A DNA stretch of 64,000 nt from positions 496,001 through 560,000 of the forward strand of contig NZ_CP061291.1 of NCBI RefSeq assembly GCF_018687455.1, read 5' to 3'. The number at the start of each line of letters is the position of its first letter. Position 1 is the first letter of the stretch. Shown one piece after another: positions 34,984-43,270 of this stretch. Source of the stretch: Polynucleobacter sp. TSB-Sco08W16 (GTDB taxonomy: Bacteria > Pseudomonadota > Gammaproteobacteria > Burkholderiales > Burkholderiaceae). The translations under genes and the position numbers were made by a program. The notes under the pieces are model-generated. The model was not told the DNA's origin. It searched no databases and saw only the letters and a program-made list of their open reading frames with translations.

Positions 34984-35427
34984 TTACTCGCGGTGATATG
35001 GGTGGCCTTGCAGGATAGTCCACGCGCGATAGAGCTGTTCAACAAGCATCACTCTAGCCATTGCATGGGGTAAGGTCAGGCTAGAGAGTCGCCACATGGC
35101 TTGAGCACTCGTTTTGAGGTTGGCATCTAAGCCATCTGCTCCACCAATCAAAAAGGTGATATCAAAACCTTCTTGGCGCCAGCCTGCTAGTTGAGTGGCT
35201 AGGTTTTGGGTAGTTTGATCCTTACCCCTTTCGTCTAGCGCAATCACTCTCGAACCCTTGGGGATAGCGGCTAATATCTTGATCGCTTCCTTGGCGGGCG
35301 TGAGATCAGGCTTGATTTCTTTAATTTCGATGCTGCAGTCTGCAGGCATGCGCTTGATGTAATCATGGGTTGCAGTGGCAACCCAATCTGGCATTTTATG
35401 ACCAACAGAAACAATCGTTAGGCGCAT
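34984..35427 (-). CDS. rlmH: 23S rRNA pseudouridine-1915 N3-methyltransferase RlmH
   Basis: This SPOUT-class methyltransferase acts on helix 69 of 23S rRNA. The 147-residue protein ends in the knot region with F-L-I-G-G-A-D-G-L, L-P-H-A-M-A-R and a Y-H-R-E terminus, matching the family almost exactly. It follows rsfS, another ribosome-associated gene, in the usual order. Confidence 0.95.
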   Translation of the reverse strand: MRLTIVSVGHKMPDWVATATHDYIKRMPADCSIEIKEIKPDLTPAKEAIKILAAIPKGSRVIALDERGKDQTTQNLATQLAGWRQEGFDITFLIGGADGLDANLKTSAQAMWRLSSLTLPHAMARVMLVEQLYRAWTILQGHPYHRE

Positions 35428-35460
35428 TAGCTATATTCAAAATGAACAAAAAAAGAATAA

Positions 35461-35850
35461 TTATTCGTCGTCTTCTGATTCACTAGCTTTAACAAGACCT
35501 TTGGCGCCAGCCAATTTGACGCGTACAGGTTTAGCGCCCCACATACCTTCGAGCTGATAGTAGGAGCGCAACATTGGTTGCAGAATGTGAACGACGATAT
35601 CGCCACAGTCGACAAGTACCCATTCACCAGTCTCTAAACCTTCAATGGAGATAACTTCACCACCTTTGGCGTTGACTTCTTCTTTCACAGACATTGCCAA
35701 AGAGCGAGTCTGGCGATTGCTTGAGCCGGTAGCAATAACTACGCGATCAAATAACTCGCTAAGTTTGGTAGTGTCATAAACGCGAATATCTTGCGCCTTC
35801 ACATCTTCGAGGGCATCAATAATGACGCGTTGTAATTTACGTAAGTCCAT
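35461..35850 (-). CDS. rsfS: Ribosomal silencing factor RsfS
   Basis: This protein binds ribosomal protein L14 and blocks subunit joining when nutrients are short. It is 129 residues from ATG 35850. The core I-A-T-G-S-S-N-R-Q-T-R, W-V-L-V-D-C-G-D-I-V-V-H and the Y-Y-Q-L-E-G-M-W block are present. The tail is acidic. A TTG at 35862 would add four residues but has no advantage. Confidence 0.94.
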   Translation of the reverse strand: MDLRKLQRVIIDALEDVKAQDIRVYDTTKLSELFDRVVIATGSSNRQTRSLAMSVKEEVNAKGGEVISIEGLETGEWVLVDCGDIVVHILQPMLRSYYQLEGMWGAKPVRVKLAGAKGLVKASESEDDE

Positions 35851-35896
35851 GGTTTTTATCAATATTATTTAAGTGTTGAGGGTGATCTTAGCTTGA

Positions 35897-36586
35897 TTAC
35901 TGATACAAGCCCAGATTTGTGATGATTTCTAGGGTATGCGATGGAATTTCCTCGACCCCGATAGAGTTGCGCGTAAGGGTTTTAAGGCGGCCCCTCAGGT
36001 CGGTAGACGATAGATCTATCGAGAGGCTTTCATCAATATAGATGAGGCCAGAGGGACAATTTTCAAGGGCGCTTGGCTCTAAAGTTTGATGTTTTGCTAA
36101 TAACTGCTTCAGTTCGGGACTTCCTACTACCTCTAGCTCGTGATTTGGTCTACTTGCTACTGCAATATGAATGGATCCCATTAACTCTTGCCAAGCATGC
36201 CACGTAGGTAGCGTCATGAGCGAATCTGCTCCCATTAGCCAGATCAGGCTCGCATCATTGCCAAAGCGATCTCTTAAAGCTTTCACAGTATCAATCGCAT
36301 AACTAGGTCCTGCGCGATCCATTTCAATTCGGTCAATGCCTACCTGAGTCGGTATCTTGAGATACAAAAATGCTCGGGCCAAATCAATGCCAGCAGCTTC
36401 GGTTAACTGAAAACGAATTGGAGCGGGCGTAATTCCAGAACCCTTTTGCCATGGCTCACCACTTGGAATGAGTAAAAGAGCGTCTAAGCGTAAGAGCTTC
36501 GCAAAATGACTGGCTAGCTTAAGGTGGCCAATATGTGGCGGATCAAAGGTACCGCCGAGGATACCGATTTTTTTACGCGCGCTCAA
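35897..36586 (-). CDS. nadD: Nicotinate-nucleotide adenylyltransferase
   Basis: NadD makes deamido-NAD from nicotinate mononucleotide and ATP. It has 229 residues. The nucleotidyltransferase motif G-G-T-F-D-P-P-H-I-G-H lies at the N-terminus and S-S-T-D-L-R-G near the C-terminus. I prefer TTG 36586 because it overlaps the hemF stop in a TTGA arrangement; TTG 36595 is three codons upstream. Confidence 0.92.
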   Translation of the reverse strand: MSARKKIGILGGTFDPPHIGHLKLASHFAKLLRLDALLLIPSGEPWQKGSGITPAPIRFQLTEAAGIDLARAFLYLKIPTQVGIDRIEMDRAGPSYAIDTVKALRDRFGNDASLIWLMGADSLMTLPTWHAWQELMGSIHIAVASRPNHELEVVGSPELKQLLAKHQTLEPSALENCPSGLIYIDESLSIDLSSTDLRGRLKTLTRNSIGVEEIPSHTLEIITNLGLYQ

Positions 36587-37533
36587 GCTAACCAATCGCG
36601 TGGTTTAAGGTAATAGTCATAGAGCTTGGCTTCGGGGGTGCCGGGCTCAGGATGCCAGTTATAGCGCCACTGAACGACTGGGGGCATCGACATCAAAATA
36701 GACTCTGTACGACCGCCAGAGTGCAGACCAAAAATCGTTCCTCGATCAAAAATAAGGTTGTATTCCACATAACGGCCACGACGATATTCTTGGAACGACT
36801 TTTCTTCTGGGGTAAATACGTCTTGGTAGCGACGCTCTACTATAGGCAGGTAAGCATGAATAAATGCATCTCCCACAGCACGCATCATTGCAAAGCTTTT
36901 TTCAAAGCCTAGTTCATTAAAGTCATCAAAGAACACACCGCCGATACCGCGAGGTTCTTCGCGATGCTTTAAGTAAAAATATTCATCACACCATTTTTTA
37001 AAGCGTGGGTAGAGCTCATCATCAAAGGGGTCTAAGGCATCTTTAGCGGTTTGATGAAAATGGGTGCAATCTTCATCAACACCATAGTAGGGGGTGAGAT
37101 CAAAACCACCACCGAACCACCATACCGGCTCCTTATCGGGGGCTTGTGCAATAAAGCAGCGCACATTCATATGGGTAGTAGGAACTTTTGGGTTGTTAGG
37201 GTGAAAAACCAAAGACACGCCCATCGCTTCAAAACTGCGACCTGCTACTTCAGGGCGGTGATGCGAGGCCGAAGGCGGCATTTGATCGCCGCGAACATGA
37301 GAAAAACCTACCCCGCCTTTTTCAAGGATGTTGCCATTATCCAAAATGCAAGTACGCCCATAGCCTTTGAGTTTGCTGTCCTCTGGCTTATGCCACTCGT
37401 CTGCAATAAAAGCTTTCCCATCTAAAGCGCCCATCGCCGAAGTAATGCGATCTTGCAGACCTAAAAAATATTCTTTCAGGGCTGCAATATCAATTTGAGT
37501 TTGAGGTGCTGACAAGGAATCTGTACTTTTCAA
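36583..37533 (-). CDS. hemF: Oxygen-dependent coproporphyrinogen III oxidase
   Basis: HemF converts coproporphyrinogen III to protoporphyrinogen IX with oxygen, in the cytoplasm. The 316-residue protein has the family blocks W-W-F-G-G-G-F-D-L-T-P-Y, R-G-I-G-G-V-F-F-D-D-F and R-G-R-Y-V-E-Y-N-L. It starts 3 bases after purD. The oxygen-dependent form implies an aerobic or microaerobic lifestyle. Confidence 0.95.
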   Translation of the reverse strand: MKSTDSLSAPQTQIDIAALKEYFLGLQDRITSAMGALDGKAFIADEWHKPEDSKLKGYGRTCILDNGNILEKGGVGFSHVRGDQMPPSASHHRPEVAGRSFEAMGVSLVFHPNNPKVPTTHMNVRCFIAQAPDKEPVWWFGGGFDLTPYYGVDEDCTHFHQTAKDALDPFDDELYPRFKKWCDEYFYLKHREEPRGIGGVFFDDFNELGFEKSFAMMRAVGDAFIHAYLPIVERRYQDVFTPEEKSFQEYRRGRYVEYNLIFDRGTIFGLHSGGRTESILMSMPPVVQWRYNWHPEPGTPEAKLYDYYLKPRDWLA

Positions 37534-37536
37534 TAT

Positions 37537-38814
37537 TTATTTAATTGCGCGATAGCCAATATCTTTGCGATATTGCATCCCATCGAAATGAATCTGCTTA
37601 ATGACATCGTAGGCTTTTTGTTGAGCGCCTCGAACGGTGTCGGCTAAACCCACAACACACAATACACGCCCACCCGAGGTCACTAATTTGCCTTCATGTA
37701 ATTTGGTGCCAGCATGGAAAGTGAGTTGATCTTCGGTATCAGCAGGAATGCCGGTAATGACATCACCATTGCGTGGAGTATCTGGGTAATTATGTGCGGC
37801 TAGAACCACTCCTAAGGCAGTGCGACGATCCCATTCAAGCTCTACTTCGTTGAGTTTGCCATCTACTGCATGATCAAGGGCATTGACGAGATCACTGCGT
37901 AAGCGTGCCATGATGGGTTGAGTTTCTGGGTCGCCCATACGGCAATTAAATTCTAAAGTTTTGATCTTGCCATCGGGAGCAATCATGAGTCCTGCGTATA
38001 AGAAACCTGTATATGGCAGACCATCCGCCTCCATGCCCCTCACAGTTGGCATGATCACTTCACGTAAAGCGCGCGCATGGATTTCCGGGGTAACAACGGG
38101 AGCAGGGGAGTATGCGCCCATGCCGCCGGTATTGGGGCCTTGGTCAGCATCTAATAAACGCTTGTGATCTTGGCTGGTTGCTAGAGCAAGAACATGCTTG
38201 CCATCTACTAGAACAATAAAACTAGCTTCTTCGCCAGTAAGAAACTCTTCGATTACCACGCGAGCGCCAGCATTACCTAATTTGTTATCGGCAAGCATCA
38301 TATCTACCGCTGCATGAGCTTCATCTAGGTTTATTGCTACCACTACACCTTTGCCAGCAGCTAAGCCGTCGGCCTTAATCACGATTGGCGCGCCTTTGGC
38401 ATCAATGTAAGCATGTGCTTCTAAAGCACTAGTAAATGTTTGGTATTCCGCAGTCGGAATGCCATGGCGTTTCATAAAAGCCTTGGAGAAATCTTTTGAA
38501 GACTCCAGCTGGGCGGCTAATTGAGTTGGACCAAAAATGCGCAAGCCATTATTGCGAAAGACGTCGACAATGCCGGCCGCTAAGGGCGCTTCAGGACCAA
38601 CAACTGTGAGATGAATCTTCTCGCGTTTTGCAAAATCAGCGAGCTCTTGTAAGCCGGTGATGGGTAAATTCTCAATACCGGCTGCCGCCTGTTTAGCTGT
38701 GGCAGTGCCACCATTGCCCGGTGCCACATAAACGGTTTGCACTTGAGGTGACTGCGCTAGCTTCCAAGCCAATGCATGTTCGCGTCCACCAGATCCAACG
38801 AGAAGAATTTTCAT
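37537..38814 (-). CDS. purD: Phosphoribosylamine-glycine ligase
   Basis: This enzyme carries out the second step of purine synthesis. The 425-residue ATP-grasp enzyme has the N-terminal G-S-G-G-R-E-H-A-L-A-W, K-A-D-G-L-A-A-G-K-G, the D-H-K-R-L-L-D-A-D-Q-G-P-N-T-G-G-M-G block and E-F-N-C-R-M-G-D-P-E-T-Q. It lies between yebC and hemF in the minus-strand operon. Confidence 0.96.
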   Translation of the reverse strand: MKILLVGSGGREHALAWKLAQSPQVQTVYVAPGNGGTATAKQAAAGIENLPITGLQELADFAKREKIHLTVVGPEAPLAAGIVDVFRNNGLRIFGPTQLAAQLESSKDFSKAFMKRHGIPTAEYQTFTSALEAHAYIDAKGAPIVIKADGLAAGKGVVVAINLDEAHAAVDMMLADNKLGNAGARVVIEEFLTGEEASFIVLVDGKHVLALATSQDHKRLLDADQGPNTGGMGAYSPAPVVTPEIHARALREVIMPTVRGMEADGLPYTGFLYAGLMIAPDGKIKTLEFNCRMGDPETQPIMARLRSDLVNALDHAVDGKLNEVELEWDRRTALGVVLAAHNYPDTPRNGDVITGIPADTEDQLTFHAGTKLHEGKLVTSGGRVLCVVGLADTVRGAQQKAYDVIKQIHFDGMQYRKDIGYRAIK

Positions 38815-38844
38815 AACAGGTGATGTCTTAAATAATTGAGTGGG

Positions 38845-39564
38845 TTATAGAGCTGCGTTTGTAAATACTTCTTGAACGTCATCAAGGTTTTCCAAGGCAT
38901 CGAGCAGTTTCTGCATGCTTTCGGCTTGCTCACCTTCGAGTGCAATCTCTGTTTCTGGACGCATGGCAACAGTTGCTAGTTCAGCCTTCAGTCCTGCTTG
39001 CGCTAGGGCATCTTGCACCTTACCAAAATCTGGCACGGGTGTTAATACTTCAAACGAGCCATCATCATGCGCAATCACATCTTCAGCCCCAGCATCAAGC
39101 GCAACCTCCATTAATTGATCCTCGTTGCTACCAGGAGCAAATAACATTTGACCGCAGTGTTTGAAGAGGAACGCAACTGATCCTTCGGTTCCCATGTTGC
39201 CACCATTCTTATTAAAGGCATGACGAACCTCTGCTACGGTGCGAGTGCGATTATCAGTTAAACAATCCACAATGATGGCAGCCCCATTGATGCCGTAGCC
39301 TTCATAACGAATCTCTTCGTAACTCACGCCTTCTAATGTGCCGGTGCCGCGTTGAATCGCTCTTTGCACGTTGTCATTAGGCATATTGGAGTCTTTGGCT
39401 TTATCAACAGCCAAGCGTAAACGTGGATTGGTTGCGAGATCACCGCCACCCAGTTTGGCAGCGACAGTAATTTCTTTAATGAGTTTGGTCCAAATCTTGC
39501 CGCGTTTTTCGTCTTGACGACCTTTGCGGTGCTGAATATTGGCCCATTTCGAGTGGCCGGCCAT
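38845..39564 (-). CDS. yebC: YebC/PmpR family protein
   Basis: This 239-residue TACO1/YebC-family protein starts with the classic M-A-G-H-S-K-W-A-N-I-Q-H-R-K. It also has G-G-x-L-A-T-N-P-R-L-R, N-G-G-N-M-G-T-E-G-S-V-A-F and the acidic C-terminal domain. Members help ribosomes through polyproline stretches or act as DNA-binding regulators. It is the first gene of the long minus-strand operon. Confidence 0.94.
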   Translation of the reverse strand: MAGHSKWANIQHRKGRQDEKRGKIWTKLIKEITVAAKLGGGDLATNPRLRLAVDKAKDSNMPNDNVQRAIQRGTGTLEGVSYEEIRYEGYGINGAAIIVDCLTDNRTRTVAEVRHAFNKNGGNMGTEGSVAFLFKHCGQMLFAPGSNEDQLMEVALDAGAEDVIAHDDGSFEVLTPVPDFGKVQDALAQAGLKAELATVAMRPETEIALEGEQAESMQKLLDALENLDDVQEVFTNAAL

Positions 39565-39647
39565 ACGGATAAGTCCTTTTAATAATTTGGCTATAAGAGG
39601 CTATTTTAAGGGGTTCTAGACCCGAGGTAGGGGGCAGTTAGCCAATT

Positions 39648-39680
39648 TTTGTTACACTCTCATGTCTTAGCTGTAACAAA
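39648..39680 (+). promoter_or_regulatory. Promoter of tRNA-Leu embedded in a 9-bp inverted repeat
   Basis: TTTGTTACA (39648-39656) and TGTAACAAA (39672-39680) are perfect reverse complements. They contain a -35 element TTGTTA (39649-39654) and a -10 element TGTAAC (39672-39677) spaced by 17 bases. A start near 39684 would leave a 33-base leader before the tRNA. The symmetry could be an operator over the promoter. Confidence 0.5.
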
Positions 39681-39716
39681 GTAGTCAATTAAGCAGAATT
39701 TCCACTGCAAACACCT

Positions 39717-39801
39717 GCCTCGGTGATGGAATTGGTAGACGTGCCGGACTCAAAATCCGGTGCCGCAAGGCGTGGCGGTTCGAGTCCGCCCCGAGGCACC
39801 A
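39717..39801 (+). tRNA. tRNA-Leu (anticodon CAA)
   Basis: This 85-base class II tRNA has acceptor stem GCCTCGG/CCGAGGC, anticodon loop CTCAAAA, a long variable arm TGCCGCAAGGCGT, T loop TTCGAGT and an encoded CCA. It reads UUG codons. Confidence 0.96.
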
Positions 39802-39838
39802 TTTACTGGTTATTCAATCCGTAAATCTTTCCCCAGCA

Positions 39839-40780
39839 TTAGATTTCGTAGGTATCAGTTTTCTCATTCATGGCCTGCTCAACAATTTTTTTGGTGAGTG
39901 TGGGTGAGAAGAGCTCGATGAAGGTGTAAACAAATGATCTTAAGTAAGCTCCTTGTTTAACGCCAATGTGCGTCACATTGTTGCCAAATAAATGACCGAC
40001 TTGAATGACTTTAAGGTTCCGATCCCTATCTGGGTCGTATGCGTGACCAGCAACGATGCCGATACCCATACCCGCTTCAACGTAAGTCTTAATGACGTCA
40101 GCATCAATTGCTTCCAAAATAATATCGGGAGTGATATTGCGTTGAGCAAATGCAGCATCAATCTTGCTACGCCCTGCAAAAGCTTTGTCATAGGTGATGA
40201 TGGGATACTTGGCAATCTCTTCAAGCGTTACCGATGCTTGATTGAGTAATGGGTGACTCAATGGCACCATGACTACATGCTGCCATTGGTATCCAGGTAA
40301 AGCTAGGACGCCAGGGGTATTGGCGATCCCTTCGGTTGCGATGGCGATGTCTGCTCGATCATGACTGAGTAACTCGGCGATTTGACCTGGACTACCTTGT
40401 TGGATACTGACGCGAACCTTAGGAAAGCGTTTTGTAAATTCAGTAAGTACTTTTGGTAAGGCATAGCGTGCTTGAGTATGGGTGGTGGCGATCACAAAGT
40501 TGCCTTGATCTTGACTGGCAAAATCTTTGCCCACTCGCTTCAGTGTTTCGACTTCATCTAAGATGCGTTCAACTGAGCTCAGAATTCGTTTACCTGGCTC
40601 TGTGAGAGAGCGGATACGCTTACCGTGACGCCTAAAGATTTCAACGCCAAGCTCATCTTCCAATTCAATAATGGCTTTAGATACGCCCGGTTGGGAGGTA
40701 AAAAGTGCCTTAGCGGCTGTAGTGAGATTGAAGTTTTGTCGAACAGCCTCACGTACAAAGCGGAATTGGTGCAGGTTCAT
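39839..40780 (-). CDS. cysB: CysB-like LysR-family regulator
   Basis: This 313-residue regulator most like CysB would activate sulfate assimilation in response to N-acetylserine. The N-terminal helix-turn-helix contains A-A-K-A-L-F-T-S-Q-P-G-V-S-K-A-I, which matches CysB-type proteins; the ligand domain includes T-H-T-Q-A-R-Y-A-L-P. No cys gene is adjacent, so the assignment rests on protein features. Its ribosome site lies inside an inverted repeat (40786-40819). Confidence 0.82.
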   Translation of the reverse strand: MNLHQFRFVREAVRQNFNLTTAAKALFTSQPGVSKAIIELEDELGVEIFRRHGKRIRSLTEPGKRILSSVERILDEVETLKRVGKDFASQDQGNFVIATTHTQARYALPKVLTEFTKRFPKVRVSIQQGSPGQIAELLSHDRADIAIATEGIANTPGVLALPGYQWQHVVMVPLSHPLLNQASVTLEEIAKYPIITYDKAFAGRSKIDAAFAQRNITPDIILEAIDADVIKTYVEAGMGIGIVAGHAYDPDRDRNLKVIQVGHLFGNNVTHIGVKQGAYLRSFVYTFIELFSPTLTKKIVEQAMNEKTDTYEI

Positions 40781-40785
40781 ATGGG

Positions 40786-40819
40786 ATTCCTATCTATATA
40801 TCTACAAAGATATAGGAAT
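40786..40819 (-). promoter_or_regulatory. Inverted repeat covering the cysB-like ribosome-binding site
   Basis: On the minus strand ATTCCTAT (40819-40812) is the exact complement of ATAGGAAT (40793-40786). The downstream arm holds the AGGA ribosome site 9 bases before the ATG. A hairpin would hide that site; alternatively the dyad is an autoregulatory LysR-type operator. Confidence 0.5.
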
Positions 40820-40843
40820 CAAATTCTATATGAATTTTGGGTA

Positions 40844-41998
40844 TTAGGTTTCTGAAACCCGTCGTAAGGCGAACAATGCCAAGAGGAAGTAGAGCATTGG
40901 CGGTATTAACGCTGTCAAGAATGCCGGCCATGCACTTAAGAGTCCAACATTGGAGAACAAAGAGTTGAATAGCTGAAAACTCATTCCCAGCATGATGCCG
41001 CCAAATACTTTGATGCCCACGCTACCAGCCCTGACTTTTAAATAGGCAAACGGGAGCGCTAAAGCCAACATCACAAAAATCGTGAACGGGTAGATCACTT
41101 TTTTCCAAAAGGCGATTGAATGTCGTTGTGTATCTTGGTTGTTTTCGTTCAGGTGAGCAATGAAACGGCCCAAACTCAGAATCGACATTTTTTCTGGACT
41201 AATTAATAGCACGCTCAAAATTTGCGGAGTGACTTCAGACTCTAAAGTCAGAATGGGGTGCGTAAATGTTTGCGCTGAAAAAACAGGATTGAGCGGATCA
41301 GTTTGCTTGGTTTCTTTAAAGCGAGTTTCTGTAACATCATTTAAAACCCAAATACCGGTTTCATCAAAGTGTCCAGATGGGGCTGTGCGAATGGAGAGTA
41401 AGTTATACGTGTCACTAAATTCATACATCCGAATATCGCCAATATCATTGTCCTTGTCGACCTTGCCTACGTTTACGTAGCGAACGCCTGGACGAACGGG
41501 GCCACTACCATCTTCATCTCGTAGGCGGTCTTTCACCCAAACCCCAGTCTTAAATTGTGAAGAATATGTTGCGCCCAAGGCCTTCATGCGGATTTGCTCT
41601 GACTTGGCTTCTGTATAGGGGCCTGCCCACTCACTCATGATGAGCGTAAGCACAACCAGCGGCAATGAAATCTTGGTAAGTGCAATCAACCCTTTTTTCA
41701 CATCCAGGCCAGCAATGCGCAAGATAGTGAATTCAGACTGACTAGCTAACATGGCAAATACGTAGATACTGCCAATCAAGGCCGCAATTGGAATAATCTC
41801 AGAGATACGGCTTGGAGCTTTGAGTAGGACATGAAGCAAAGCAAGTGGCAGGGTGTAGCCACCTTGAACCGAGCCCAGCTCGCTTAAGATGTCAAAAAAC
41901 AAAAACAATGCAACCAAGGCAAACAAAATAAATCCAAATGCCGCATAAATTTGCTTGGCTAGGTAACGCTCGTAGATGTAGGGAAAGAGCAGTTTCAT
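40844..41998 (-). CDS. lptG: LPS export permease LptG
   Basis: This inner-membrane subunit of the LptB2FG extractor pulls LPS out of the membrane. In its 384 residues, three N-terminal membrane helices, a periplasmic beta-jellyroll (about 130-270) and three C-terminal helices give the YjgP/YjgQ pattern; Y-x-x-Y-L-A-K-Q near the start is typical. It overlaps lptF by 4 bases. Confidence 0.92.
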   Translation of the reverse strand: MKLLFPYIYERYLAKQIYAAFGFILFALVALFLFFDILSELGSVQGGYTLPLALLHVLLKAPSRISEIIPIAALIGSIYVFAMLASQSEFTILRIAGLDVKKGLIALTKISLPLVVLTLIMSEWAGPYTEAKSEQIRMKALGATYSSQFKTGVWVKDRLRDEDGSGPVRPGVRYVNVGKVDKDNDIGDIRMYEFSDTYNLLSIRTAPSGHFDETGIWVLNDVTETRFKETKQTDPLNPVFSAQTFTHPILTLESEVTPQILSVLLISPEKMSILSLGRFIAHLNENNQDTQRHSIAFWKKVIYPFTIFVMLALALPFAYLKVRAGSVGIKVFGGIMLGMSFQLFNSLFSNVGLLSAWPAFLTALIPPMLYFLLALFALRRVSET

Positions 41999-43110
41999 TT
42001 ATTTGCCAGGGCAACGGGTAATTGGCGGCGCCACCATTTAATGGATGGGTTAATGCGATTACGAATTAATGCGGTAGCTATTAATAAGGCCAGCAGATGA
42101 ATGGGCCAAATACCAACAAAGACGCTGAACTTTCCTTGAGCAACAAAGTTCTGAGTGAGATTCAATAAGTTGCTATAGATTAAATAGATCAGTACCGCAT
42201 AAAACATGGCAGTGTAGTTACCAAGGCGTGGGTTTACATACGCCAGCGGAATTGCAATGAGCACAAGACCAAGCGCCATTAGCGGAAGTCCAATACGCCA
42301 GAGTAGTTCAGCTCGACTTGGATTCACAAAAGCAGGATTGGGTTCATTAATTAATTCCTGAATTGTTTTTTCTCTGTCACGCGGAGCTGGCGCTAAGGTT
42401 TCCTTGCTGCGTATCTTGGTTGTGTAATCGGTGAACTCCAGGATTCTAAAGTCAGGTTGGGTTGGTTGACCTTCATAGCGGCGGCCATTGTGAAGGACAA
42501 CGGATTTTTCTCCGCCCTCAGAATTTTGAATAAAGCCAGAAGATGCAACGGCGATGCTAAGACGCCCGTTCTTATTGTCCGCAACAAAAATATTCTTTAC
42601 TTCGCTCTTATTAACATCGAGTTGTTCGATAAAAAAGACACGTTCTGCTCTGGCAGATTCTTTAAATTGGCCAGCAGTTACCATCGAGACATCATCTCGT
42701 TGTTGGAAGCGTTGGCTAATGAGGGTGGTCTCTCTGTTAGCCCAAGGCCAAACAAATAATGCAAGAAGCGCAATGATGATGATGAGCGGAGTAGCAAATT
42801 GCAAAATGGGGCGAATCAGATTGCTGATGCTTAAGCCGCTGGCAAACCAGACGATCATTTCAGAATCTTTGTACCAACGCACCAACACAATCAAGGTGGC
42901 CACAAATAGGGAGACCGTTAATAAGACGGCAAGATAGCCCAGGGTAGCCAAGGCAATCAATACGAGTGCATCCTCTGGATTTACTGCGCCATTTGCCGCA
43001 TAACCTAGGATGCGGATTACCAAAGTAGTCACCATGATGGTCACAAGGACCAAAAAGACGCCGCCTGTAGTAAAGCTGAGTTCTCGGCGAAGGGCATCTT
43101 TAAAAATCAT
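41995..43110 (-). CDS. lptF: LPS export permease LptF
   Basis: This is the partner of LptG, 371 residues with the same six-helix plus periplasmic jellyroll layout; F-K-D-A-L-R-R-E-L at the N-terminus is the coupling-helix region. It is divergent from pepA, an arrangement conserved in proteobacteria. Confidence 0.92.
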   Translation of the reverse strand: MIFKDALRRELSFTTGGVFLVLVTIMVTTLVIRILGYAANGAVNPEDALVLIALATLGYLAVLLTVSLFVATLIVLVRWYKDSEMIVWFASGLSISNLIRPILQFATPLIIIIALLALFVWPWANRETTLISQRFQQRDDVSMVTAGQFKESARAERVFFIEQLDVNKSEVKNIFVADNKNGRLSIAVASSGFIQNSEGGEKSVVLHNGRRYEGQPTQPDFRILEFTDYTTKIRSKETLAPAPRDREKTIQELINEPNPAFVNPSRAELLWRIGLPLMALGLVLIAIPLAYVNPRLGNYTAMFYAVLIYLIYSNLLNLTQNFVAQGKFSVFVGIWPIHLLALLIATALIRNRINPSIKWWRRQLPVALANK

Positions 43111-43270
43111 GAATGGCTATAGAGTGGTCGGTATAGGGTTTTGAAGGGGTTTAAATGACTAATTTCAGTGCGGGCAAAGTAGGTTAATCTCATGTCGGAG
43201 GATAATGGATAAACATCCTGAATTAACATTCTTTAGTCCTCAAATCGACCTAAAAATACTGCCATACATT

